DNA from: Tectiglobus sp965223355
Lineage (GTDB): Bacteria; Pseudomonadota; Alphaproteobacteria; Rhizobiales; Hyphomicrobiaceae
Length of the DNA: 64,000 nt
Reading direction: 5' to 3'
Assembly (NCBI GenBank): GCA_965223355.1
Contig: CBDCWE010000003.1
Location: 124,001 to 188,000, forward strand
Numbering within the stretch: the stretch's first letter is position 1; every line of letters starts with the position of its first letter. Position numbers and translations under genes: made by a program. Shown in pieces: positions 48,197 to 55,857 of this stretch. The notes under the pieces are model-generated. The model was not told the DNA's origin. It searched no databases and saw only the letters and a list, made by a program, of their open reading frames with translations.

Positions 48197-49879
48197 ATGT
48201 CCGAGAATGGCGCTACATTGCCCGAACGCGAGGCGATGGAATTCGATGTGGTCATCGTCGGCGGCGGCCCGGCCGGCCTTGCCGCTGCAATTCGACTGAT
48301 GCAGCAGGCCAACGAAGCCGGCCGCGACATGTCCGTTGTCGTGCTCGAAAAGGGCTCCGAAATCGGCGCCCACATTTTGTCCGGTGCCGTCATCGACCCG
48401 GTCGGCCTCGACCGCCTGATCCCCGACTGGAAGGACCGGGGCGCGCCCATCACGACGCCGGTGAGCACCGACAGGTTCCTCTATCTCGGCCCGGCCGGCG
48501 ATGTCACGCTGCCAAACATCCTGATGCCGCCGCTGATGAACAATCACGGCAACTACATCGTCAGCCTCGGCGATGTGGCCCGCTGGCTCGGCGAACAGGC
48601 CGAAGCGCTCGGTGTCGAGATCTACCCGGGCTTTGCCGCCAGCGAGGTGCTCTACGACGACAACGGCGTCGTCTGTGGTGTCGCGACCGGCGACATGGGC
48701 GTCGGGCGCCAGGGCGAGCACAAGGACACCTTCGTGCGCGGTATGGAACTGCACGGCAAATACGTGCTGTTCGCGGAAGGCGCACGCGGATCGCTCACCA
48801 AGCAGCTGATCAGAAAGTTCGCCCTTGATCGCAACTGCGAACCGCAGAAGTTCGGCATCGGCCTCAAGGAACTCTGGCAGGTCGCACCGGAACAGCATCG
48901 CCCGGGTCTCGTCCAGCACAGTTTCGGCTGGCCGCTCGACAACAACACCGGCGGCGGTTCGTTCCTCTATCACTACGGCGACAACCTGGTTGCCGTCGGC
49001 TTTGTCGTGCACCTCAACTACGCCAACCCGTACCTGTCGCCCTACGACGAGTTCCAGCGCTATAAGACCCACCCTGCGATTCGCGAGACGTTTGCAGGCG
49101 GCAAACGCATTGCCTATGGTGCGCGTGCGATCACCGAGGGCGGCTGGCAATCGTTGCCGGAACTGGCGTTTCCGGGCGGCGCACTGCTCGGCTGCGCCGC
49201 CGGCATGGTCAACGTGCCCCGCATCAAGGGCAGCCACAACGCCATCCTGTCGGGCATTCATGCGGCGGAAGCCGTCTTCGATGCGATCGGTGAAGGCCGC
49301 CAGCGCGATACGCTTGAGGCTTATTCGAGCGCGGTGCGCAACGGCCCGATTGCCAGGGATCTCAAAAAGGTGCGCAACGCCAAGCCGCTATGGTCGAAGT
49401 TCGGCACCGCCGTTGGTATCGGGCTCGGCGGCCTCGACATGTGGCTCAATACCATCTTTGCCGGCATCGGCCTCGGCTACACGCTCAAACACGGCAAACC
49501 GGACCACGCCGCACTGACCCGGGCAGCGCAGTCGCGAGCGATCGAATACCCGCGGCCGGACGGCGTTTTGACCTTCGACAAACTCACCAACGTTGCGTTT
49601 TCCGCCACCAACCACGAAGAAGACCAGCCGGTCCACTTGCAGCTCACCGACGCCGCCATCCCGCTCGACCACAACCTGCCGGAGTACGCCGAACCGGCAC
49701 AGCGCTACTGCCCGGCCGGCGTCTATGAGATCGTCGAAGACAACGACGGCACCAAACGCTTCCAGATCAACGCGCAAAACTGCGTCCATTGCAAAACCTG
49801 CGACATCAAGGATCCGGCTCAGAACATTACATGGGTCTGCCCCGAGGGCGGCGGCGGTCCGAACTACTCCGGCATGTAG
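48197..49879 (+). CDS. Electron transfer flavoprotein-ubiquinone oxidoreductase
   Basis: 560 residues; passes electrons from ETF (fed by acyl-CoA and N-methyl dehydrogenases) to ubiquinone at the membrane. The FAD motif VVIVGGGPAGLAAAIRLM is near residues 19-36. GAHILSGAVIDPVGLDRLIP and GSFLYHYGDNLVAVGFVVHL are conserved. The C-terminal 4Fe-4S ligands are C505 (YCPAGVYE) and C529, C532, C535 (CVHCKTCDIKDPAQNI). It stands alone in this window; its likely electron sources include the dimethylglycine-type dehydrogenase at 25196-27631. Confidence 0.96.
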   Translation: MSENGATLPEREAMEFDVVIVGGGPAGLAAAIRLMQQANEAGRDMSVVVLEKGSEIGAHILSGAVIDPVGLDRLIPDWKDRGAPITTPVSTDRFLYLGPAGDVTLPNILMPPLMNNHGNYIVSLGDVARWLGEQAEALGVEIYPGFAASEVLYDDNGVVCGVATGDMGVGRQGEHKDTFVRGMELHGKYVLFAEGARGSLTKQLIRKFALDRNCEPQKFGIGLKELWQVAPEQHRPGLVQHSFGWPLDNNTGGGSFLYHYGDNLVAVGFVVHLNYANPYLSPYDEFQRYKTHPAIRETFAGGKRIAYGARAITEGGWQSLPELAFPGGALLGCAAGMVNVPRIKGSHNAILSGIHAAEAVFDAIGEGRQRDTLEAYSSAVRNGPIARDLKKVRNAKPLWSKFGTAVGIGLGGLDMWLNTIFAGIGLGYTLKHGKPDHAALTRAAQSRAIEYPRPDGVLTFDKLTNVAFSATNHEEDQPVHLQLTDAAIPLDHNLPEYAEPAQRYCPAGVYEIVEDNDGTKRFQINAQNCVHCKTCDIKDPAQNITWVCPEGGGGPNYSGM

Positions 49880-49930
49880 CGGGCGCGCCCGGCCGCGCCC
49901 GGCCGCGAGGCAATCTCTGATCACGTCCGC

Positions 49931-50022
49931 GGTCCAGGGGTCCAGGGGCCCAACCCCTGGTCGGGGTGTTTGAGGGGCGGACAAGCCCCGCAAGGATCGC
50001 CGCTTGGCGGCGATTGCAGCCC
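49931..50022 (+). repeat. Family 2 repeat, 3'-truncated copy
   Basis: Hairpins 1 to 3 of the five-hairpin element are present: CCAGGGG/CCCCTGG with an extra TCCAGGGG unit, GAGGGGC/GCCCCGC (one mispair) and ATCGCCGC/GCGGCGAT. Hairpins 4 and 5 are missing. It lies between ETF-QO and the amidohydrolase 3' ends. Confidence 0.75.
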
Positions 50023-50036
50023 CGTTCGGCGCACCG

Positions 50037-51059
50037 TCAAATGCGGTAAACCCGCGCCGCGGTATCGTGATAGAGCGCGGCCTTTTCCGATTGCGAGTAG
50101 GACCGGGTCAGCCGCTTGAACGCATTCCACAGCACGCCGTAGCTACAGCTCAGCTTGTCGACCGGAAAATTCGATTCAAACATGCAGCGTTCGACCCCGA
50201 ACGTTTCGATCATGAACTCGAAATAGCGCCGCGTCGCGCGCATCAGCTCTTCGCTGGTCGGCGGCAGATCCCGCTGGTGCCAGTGATAGCCGTTGATCTC
50301 CATGTTGAGGCCGCCGAGTTTGGCCATGACATTGGGGCACGTGGCAAGCTCCTTGATCATCGCCTGCCAGGCCGCAAACACCTCATCGGCCTTGCCCGCA
50401 TAGGGGCCGATTCCGATCGGGCCGCCAACGTGATCCAGAATGATGGTGGTATCCGGGAAGGCCCGGGCAAGATCCGTCACGTCCGGGATCTGCGTATGGC
50501 AGCACCACGCCTCGAACGTCAAGTTGCGCGGGCCAAGATGTTTGAAGCCGGTGCGAAAGTCCTGGCGCAGCAACAGGCCTTGCGGCGGGTTGGTGCGGTG
50601 GTTGGTCACCGCATCGCTCGCGTGCCACAGCGCCCCGAGCCGGATGCCGCGAAAGCGACCGTTGGCAGCCGCGATCTGGGCATCGAGAACATCGCCGGCC
50701 GCCGCGCCAATCTTGAGGTCGACGGTGCCGACAATCCCGGCCGCCACACGGGTCGGGCCGTATTGGCCCGAGGCCGACATCGCAGCAATGCCGTTGACGA
50801 ATTCCGTTTCTCCGATCACCCGGTAGGCATCCGGCCCATCGTCCCGGAACATTGTTCCGCATTCGATGAACACCGTCGACACCACGTTGTGACCGCTGGA
50901 CAGATCCGACACCATTTCATCCAGCAAATAGCGACCTTGCACGCCGCCCTCGCGAAAGTCCCAAAGATGATGGTGCGGATCGCAGATTTTGAGTTGCGGC
51001 TCCAACGGCGCCTCCTGGACCTGCTGGAGCCATGCGTGATTGATCGATTGCGCCACCAT
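50037..51059 (-). CDS. Amidohydrolase family 2 (TIM-barrel metal-dependent hydrolase)
   Basis: 340 residues. KICDPHHHLWDFREGG near residue 23 carries the metal-binding HxH of the family. LDHVGGPIGIGPYAGK supplies the third histidine and RCMFESNFPVDK near residue 287 the family's C-terminal motif. Similar proteins hydrolyse lactones or decarboxylate aromatic acids; the substrate here is unknown. It is followed upstream (51060-51200) by Pro/Ala-coding-like low-complexity DNA without a gene. Confidence 0.85.
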   Translation of the reverse strand: MVAQSINHAWLQQVQEAPLEPQLKICDPHHHLWDFREGGVQGRYLLDEMVSDLSSGHNVVSTVFIECGTMFRDDGPDAYRVIGETEFVNGIAAMSASGQYGPTRVAAGIVGTVDLKIGAAAGDVLDAQIAAANGRFRGIRLGALWHASDAVTNHRTNPPQGLLLRQDFRTGFKHLGPRNLTFEAWCCHTQIPDVTDLARAFPDTTIILDHVGGPIGIGPYAGKADEVFAAWQAMIKELATCPNVMAKLGGLNMEINGYHWHQRDLPPTSEELMRATRRYFEFMIETFGVERCMFESNFPVDKLSCSYGVLWNAFKRLTRSYSQSEKAALYHDTAARVYRI

Positions 51060-51200
51060 TTTGCCGCGTCCTCATTCGTTGATACCGGGCCGTACTATAG
51101 CCGTTCGCAGTAACCCCGAACCAGCCCGCACCCCAACCTGGAACCCCGGCCCGGCACCCCAGCCCGGCACCCAACGCCGATAATCGCGTACGGGATCGGC

Positions 51201-51221
51201 GACGACGACGACGACGACGAC
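51201..51221. repeat. (GAC)7 trinucleotide repeat
   Basis: Seven perfect GAC units lie immediately beyond the mntR stop codon. Confidence 0.9.
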
Positions 51222-51222
51222 A

Positions 51223-51681
51223 TCATCGATTGGCGGTCTTGGCCTGGCTCCGGACCTTGCCAAGAAACCGACGAAAGGCCTTCAACGTCGCCTCGCTAAC
51301 GTGATGCTCGACGCCCTCGGCATCGGCATCGGCGGTGTCCCGGTCGACACCGATCGCGATCAGGAAATCGCGCACCAACTGGTGGCGCGCGCGCGATGAT
51401 TCCGCCAGCTCGCGGCCGGCATCGGTCAGAAAGATTGACCGGTAAGGTTTGGATCTAACCAACCCGTCGCGCTGCAGACGTTGGATGGTGTTGTTGACCG
51501 TCGCGTTCGAGACGCCGAGCCGGCTCGCAAGATCGACCACCCGCGCCTCGCCCGCATCATCGATCAAGTCGGCGATCAGTTCGACATAGTCCTCGGCGAC
51601 TTCGGTTTGATGCGCATCGCGCACGCGCCGAAATCGCTCCGCCTGGCGCTGCACATCGCCCAAAGCCTTGTCGTCCGCCAC
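51223..51681 (-). CDS. mntR: Manganese-responsive transcriptional regulator MntR (DtxR family)
   Basis: 152 residues. The winged-helix domain includes DLASRLGVSNATVNNTIQRL then GLVRSKPYRSIFLTDAG. The dimerisation and metal domain shows ARHQLVRDFLIAIGV and ADAEGVEHHVSEATL, with the His/Glu ligands of DtxR/MntR proteins. It is divergent from a manganese ABC transporter operon. With Mn it presumably represses that operon through the palindrome in between. Confidence 0.9.
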   Translation of the reverse strand: MADDKALGDVQRQAERFRRVRDAHQTEVAEDYVELIADLIDDAGEARVVDLASRLGVSNATVNNTIQRLQRDGLVRSKPYRSIFLTDAGRELAESSRARHQLVRDFLIAIGVDRDTADADAEGVEHHVSEATLKAFRRFLGKVRSQAKTANR

Positions 51682-51725
51682 TGTTCACCTGCCAGCATGG
51701 ATCGATTGACGCGTTGACAACACTA

Positions 51726-51739
51726 TTAGCAATGGCTAA
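51726..51739. promoter_or_regulatory. Putative MntR operator
   Basis: TTAGCAATGGCTAA, a 5-4-5 palindrome, lies in the 118 bp mntR-mntA intergenic region. A further half-site (AATAGCAAG) lies about 10 bp downstream. The location between regulator and transporter supports an operator role. Confidence 0.5.
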
Positions 51740-51799
51740 CTTTCAATAGCAAGTCTTAAATATCATGTCGTCCTAAAATTGTCGGCCTTGGAGGCACGC

Positions 51800-52738
51800 A
51801 TGTGCGACAGCATGACGATGCACAAAGTCCGCGCGGCACCCGGCATCGCGCGATCGCTGGTTGTGGGCGCAGTACTGCTGGCGAGCGTGGTCTGTGGCGC
51901 CGCCAGCAGTGCGCAAGCAAAGAAATTTCGTGTCGTGACGACCTTCACGGTGATCGGCGACATCGCCCGCAACGTGGCCGGCGACGCTGCTAGCGTCGTC
52001 GCGATCACCAAAGTCGGCGCTGAAATTCACGACTACCAACCGACCCCGCGCGATATCATCAAGGCGCAGAAGGCCGACCTGGTGTTGTGGAATGGCATGA
52101 ACCTCGAACGCTGGTTCGAGCGCTTTTTCCAGAATGTGCGGGACGTCCCAAGCGTTGTCGTCAGCGCCGGCATCACACCAATCGACATCGCCCAAGGCCC
52201 CTACTCCGGCAAACCCAACCCGCACGCCTGGATGTCACCGGCCAACGCACTGGTCTACGTCGACAACATCCGCAAGGCCCTGGCCAAATACGACCGCAAC
52301 AACGCCGCAATCTATAACCGCAATGCGGCGGCCTATGCGGCCCAGATCAAAGCCATCGACACCCCGTTGCGCCAGCGCCTCGCCGCCATTCCGGAGCGGA
52401 TCCGCTGGCTGGTGACCAGCGAGGGCGCGTTCAGCTACCTGGCACGAGACTACCAGCTGAAGGAACTCTATCTGTGGCCGATCAATGCCGATGAACAGGG
52501 CACCCCGAGCCAGGTGCGCCGCGTCATCGACACGGTGCGGCGCGAGAGCATTCCGGTCGTGTTTTCCGAGAGCACGGTGTCCGATAAGCCGGCCCGCCAG
52601 ATCGCCAAGGAGACCGGCGCGCGATACGGCGGCGTGCTCTACGTTGATAGCTTGAGCAAACCCGATGGCAAGGTGCCAACGTATCTGGCGCTATTGGAAG
52701 TTACCGTGTCGACGATTGCGAAAGGTCTCAGCCCTTGA
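51800..52738 (+). CDS. Manganese ABC transporter substrate-binding protein
   Basis: 312 residues, cluster A-I metal-binding protein with a signal peptide (SLVVGAVLLASVVCGAASS, cleavage near AQA-K). The four ligands fit the Mn-type set of PsaA/MntC: H77 (GAEIHDYQPTPRD), H142 (NPHAWMSP), E208 (TSEGAFSY) and D283 (YVDSLS). There is no His-rich loop as in zinc-specific ZnuA. The start at 51800 has GGAGG five bases upstream. First gene of a four-gene operon next to mntR. Confidence 0.92.
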   Translation: MCDSMTMHKVRAAPGIARSLVVGAVLLASVVCGAASSAQAKKFRVVTTFTVIGDIARNVAGDAASVVAITKVGAEIHDYQPTPRDIIKAQKADLVLWNGMNLERWFERFFQNVRDVPSVVVSAGITPIDIAQGPYSGKPNPHAWMSPANALVYVDNIRKALAKYDRNNAAIYNRNAAAYAAQIKAIDTPLRQRLAAIPERIRWLVTSEGAFSYLARDYQLKELYLWPINADEQGTPSQVRRVIDTVRRESIPVVFSESTVSDKPARQIAKETGARYGGVLYVDSLSKPDGKVPTYLALLEVTVSTIAKGLSP

Positions 52739-53673
52739 CACTAATCGCTGAAGAGCGTGGCGAACGCTCGGTTCGCGACCGCAAGGGACGCCGCGCCTCC
52801 CTATCCGTTGCCAACGTGACGGTGACCTACCCAAACGGCAACACCGCCCTCGAAGATGCATCGATCGAACTGGGCCCGGCCACGATTTGCGGCCTCGTCG
52901 GCGTCAACGGCTCGGGCAAATCAACTCTGTTCAAGGCGATCATGGGCTTTGCGACGCCGTCCCGGGGCACCGTCACGATTGCCGGCGCTGCACCACGACA
53001 GGCGCAGCGACAAAACCTGGTCGCCTACGTCCCCCAATCCGAAGATGTCGACTGGAACTTCCCGGTTCTGGTCGAAGACGTCGTAATGATGGGCCGTTAC
53101 GGACACATGGGCTTCCTGCGCATTGCCTCCGCCAACGATCGGCGCAAGGTCGACGAAGCCCTGGCGCGGGTTGGCATGTCAGCCTATCGCAAGCGCCAGA
53201 TTGGTGAATTGTCGGGCGGCCAGCGCAAGCGCGTCTTTCTCGCCCGGGCACTCGCCCAGGAAGGCCTCGTCATGTTGCTCGACGAACCCTTCACCGGCGT
53301 CGACGTCCAGACCGAAAACGCCATCATCGCCCTGATGCAGGAGCTCAAGGCCGAGGGCCATTTGATGGTGGTCTCGACCCACAATCTCGGCAGCGTGCCG
53401 GATTTTTGCGACCAAGTGATCCTGATCAAGCGCACCGTCCTTGCCGCCGGGCCGACGGCTGCCACCTTCAATCAGGCCAACCTGGAGCGCACCTTCGGCG
53501 GCGTGTTGCGGCACTTCCATCTCGAAGGCCGTGCCCTGCACGACGACGATGACCGGCGCAGCGTGACCGTGTTGACCGACGACGAGCGCCCGGTGGTCTT
53601 CTACGGCGAGCGCCACGGCCAAGACGAGCCGGTGCCGCGCCGGGAAAATCAGACCAAGGAGCCGCAGCAATGA
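52735..53673 (+). CDS. Manganese ABC transporter ATP-binding protein
   Basis: 312 residues. Walker A is GVNGSGKST, the signature is LSGGQRKRVFLARALAQ and Walker B is VMLLDEPF, followed by the STHNL switch histidine. The TTG start overlaps the stop codon of the substrate-binding protein, so translation is coupled. A hydrophilic Asp/Arg-rich tail (about 265-312) extends beyond the usual end of such ATPases. Confidence 0.93.
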   Translation: MTLIAEERGERSVRDRKGRRASLSVANVTVTYPNGNTALEDASIELGPATICGLVGVNGSGKSTLFKAIMGFATPSRGTVTIAGAAPRQAQRQNLVAYVPQSEDVDWNFPVLVEDVVMMGRYGHMGFLRIASANDRRKVDEALARVGMSAYRKRQIGELSGGQRKRVFLARALAQEGLVMLLDEPFTGVDVQTENAIIALMQELKAEGHLMVVSTHNLGSVPDFCDQVILIKRTVLAAGPTAATFNQANLERTFGGVLRHFHLEGRALHDDDDRRSVTVLTDDERPVVFYGERHGQDEPVPRRENQTKEPQQ

Positions 53674-54548
53674 GCGAACTGCTGGCCCCGTTTGGTTATG
53701 ACTATATGGTCAAGGCGATGTGGGTGTCGGCTCTGGTCGGCGGCACCTGCGCCTTTCTCTCCGCGTTCTTGATGCTCAAGGGCTGGTCGCTGATGGGCGA
53801 TGCGCTGGCCCACGCCATCGTCCCGGGCGTTGCCGGCGCCTACTTGCTCAAACTGCCCTATGCCGCCGGCGCCTTTGTCGCCGGTCTGTTGGCAGCCCTC
53901 GGCATGGCCTTTGTGCGCCAGCAAACGCGGTTGCGCGAAGATGCCGTAATCGGCCTGGTGTTCACATCGTTCTTTGCCGCCGGTCTCCTGATCGTTTCGA
54001 TCAATCCGACCGCCGTCAACGTGCAAACCATCGTGCTCGGCAATATCCTCGGCATTTCCGATGATGATGCGCTTCAGGTCGTTATCATCAGTGCTGTCAC
54101 GCTCACCATACTCGCCCTCAAGTGGCGCGACCTGATGGTGGTGTTTTTCGATGAGGGCCATGCCCGCTCGATCGGCCTCAATCCGACCGGGCTTAAGATC
54201 CTGTTCTTTACGCTGCTGTCAGCGGCCACGGTCGCCGCATTGCAAACCGTCGGCGCCTGCTTAGTCATCGCCATGGTCATCACCCCGGGCGCCACCGCCT
54301 ATTTGCTCACCGACCGCTTCGCGAAGCTGCTCGTCATCGCCGTAGTGATCGGAACGCTGACGAGTTTGATCGGTGCCTATCTCAGTTTCTTTGTCGATGG
54401 CGCCACCGGCGGCGTGATTGTCTCGCTGCAAACGCTGATTTTCCTCGCGGCGTTTTATTTTGCACCAAAGCATGGCGTCCTGGCCGCCCGTCGCCGGGCG
54501 CTGGACCACGGCCGATCACCGCCTGCGAGGAAAGAAACCGCGACATGA
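53670..54548 (+). CDS. Manganese ABC transporter permease (first)
   Basis: 292 residues, ABC-3 family with about eight helices. Typical motifs are LMLKGWSLMGDALAHAIVPG and AVIGLVFTSFFAAGLLIVS, then NILGISDDDALQVVIIS and GACLVIAMVITPGATAYLLT. Its ATG overlaps the ATPase stop by four bases. It pairs with the following permease as a heterodimer. Confidence 0.92.
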   Translation: MSELLAPFGYDYMVKAMWVSALVGGTCAFLSAFLMLKGWSLMGDALAHAIVPGVAGAYLLKLPYAAGAFVAGLLAALGMAFVRQQTRLREDAVIGLVFTSFFAAGLLIVSINPTAVNVQTIVLGNILGISDDDALQVVIISAVTLTILALKWRDLMVVFFDEGHARSIGLNPTGLKILFFTLLSAATVAALQTVGACLVIAMVITPGATAYLLTDRFAKLLVIAVVIGTLTSLIGAYLSFFVDGATGGVIVSLQTLIFLAAFYFAPKHGVLAARRRALDHGRSPPARKETAT

Positions 54549-55465
54549 GCGAGATCTGGACCATCGTTGGCGAACCGTTGAGCTACAGCTTTATGCAGCG
54601 CGCCGTAATTGTCGCCGCCCTGGTTGGCGCAGCGTGTGCCGTGCTGTCGTGTTTTCTCATTCTCAAGGGCTGGTCATTGATGGGTGATGCGGTCTCGCAC
54701 GCGGTCCTGCCCGGCATCGTGATCGCCTTCGTGCTCGGCCTGCCGCTGGCCGTTGGTGCCTTTGTCGCCGGCCTCGCCTGCGCGTTGCTGACCGGCTATT
54801 TCAGCGACAACAGCCGCGTCAAAGAAGACACCGTCATGGGCATCGTGTTTTCGGGCATGTTCGGGTTCGGCCTGGTGCTGTTCACCAAGATCGAAACCGA
54901 TCAGCATCTCAACCATATCCTGTTCGGCAACGTCCTCGGGCTCACCGCCGCCGACGTTGTCGAAACCGCCATCGTCGCCGGCCTCGTCCTGCTGGTCGTC
55001 ATCGCCCGCCGCCGCGATCTCTTGGTCTACTGTTTCGACCCCCAGCATGCGCGCACGATCGGATTGCCGGTCAACCTCCTCCACTACGGTCTATTGGTGC
55101 TGCTCGCACTGACCATCGTGGCCGCATTGAAGGCGGTCGGCATCATCTTGGTCATCGCCATGCTGGTCGCCCCCGGTGCCATCGCCTACCTGCTCGCCAA
55201 CCGCTTCGATACGATGTTGATCATTGCAAGCGCTGCCGCCGTGTCCTCCAGCGTCATTGGCACCATCCTTAGCTTTCACATTGATGGCGCGACCGGACCG
55301 TGCATCGTGCTGACGCAAATGGTGTTGTTCTTGCTCGCCTTTGTGCTGGCACCGCGCCGCGGCCCGCCGCGCCGGCAATCCGACGCCATGCCCGGCCCCG
55401 GTGCCCGACAACGCCCGCCTGAGCAGCCGGCCACACCGTCGGCCGCCGGCAACGGACCACCTTGA
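54545..55465 (+). CDS. Manganese ABC transporter permease (second)
   Basis: 306 residues, ABC-3 family and a paralogue of the preceding permease: LILKGWSLMGDAVSHAVLPG, EDTVMGIVFSGMFGFGLVLF and GIILVIAMLVAPGAIAYLLA align with it. About eight helices, then a Pro/Arg-rich tail. It overlaps the upstream gene by ATGA. Two permeases, one ATPase and one binding protein match the SitABCD/MntABCD layout. Confidence 0.92.
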   Translation: MSEIWTIVGEPLSYSFMQRAVIVAALVGAACAVLSCFLILKGWSLMGDAVSHAVLPGIVIAFVLGLPLAVGAFVAGLACALLTGYFSDNSRVKEDTVMGIVFSGMFGFGLVLFTKIETDQHLNHILFGNVLGLTAADVVETAIVAGLVLLVVIARRRDLLVYCFDPQHARTIGLPVNLLHYGLLVLLALTIVAALKAVGIILVIAMLVAPGAIAYLLANRFDTMLIIASAAAVSSSVIGTILSFHIDGATGPCIVLTQMVLFLLAFVLAPRRGPPRRQSDAMPGPGARQRPPEQPATPSAAGNGPP

Positions 55466-55558
55466 ACACTGCGCACGCCGACATCGGGTTTGTTCGGCCG
55501 CGCTCTGACCGGCCCCGCTCTGACCGGCCTGGGCTTCGTCAAGCGTCTCATCGAGACC

Positions 55559-55633
55559 GGCATAACATCGTCGGGCATAACGTCGTCGGGCATAACATCG
55601 TCGGGCACAACGTTGTCGGGCATGACGTCGTCG
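55559..55633. repeat. Tandem repeat, five 15 bp units
   Basis: Consensus GGCATAACRTCGTCG repeated five times (starts 55559, 55574, 55589, 55604, 55619), plus one decayed unit. Units are a multiple of three and read HNVVG on one strand or PDDVM on the other. No convincing gene encloses them; the 55466-55857 spacer otherwise holds nothing recognised. Confidence 0.85.
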
Positions 55634-55857
55634 GTCTCGACGTCATCGCTGGCGACCGCGCGGCGGTCCTGATGCTACTGGGGAAAAATCAACCGGATTG
55701 ACACCAACCTGACCTGCAAAGCCGTTTCCCGCTCGACCTCACCGCCCGGCCATGGCAAGAGGAGCGGGCTTTGCTCTGCCGGCACGGTGATTTCGCCATA
55801 GGCGGAAATGATCCAGCACTTGAACAAACGCTCTCTCACAACTGCCAGGCAACGACC

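Noticed and set aside
51800..55465. Zinc (ZnuABC) rather than manganese transporter
   Set aside because: The binding protein lacks the His-rich loop and has the His/His/Glu/Asp ligand set, there are two permeases, and the adjacent regulator is MntR-like rather than Zur.
55462..55701. Possible small gene overlapping the last manganese permease gene
   Set aside because: It would start at a TTG overlapping the permease stop, and the product is mostly the HNVVG repeat from the 15 bp tandem repeat. No independent support.
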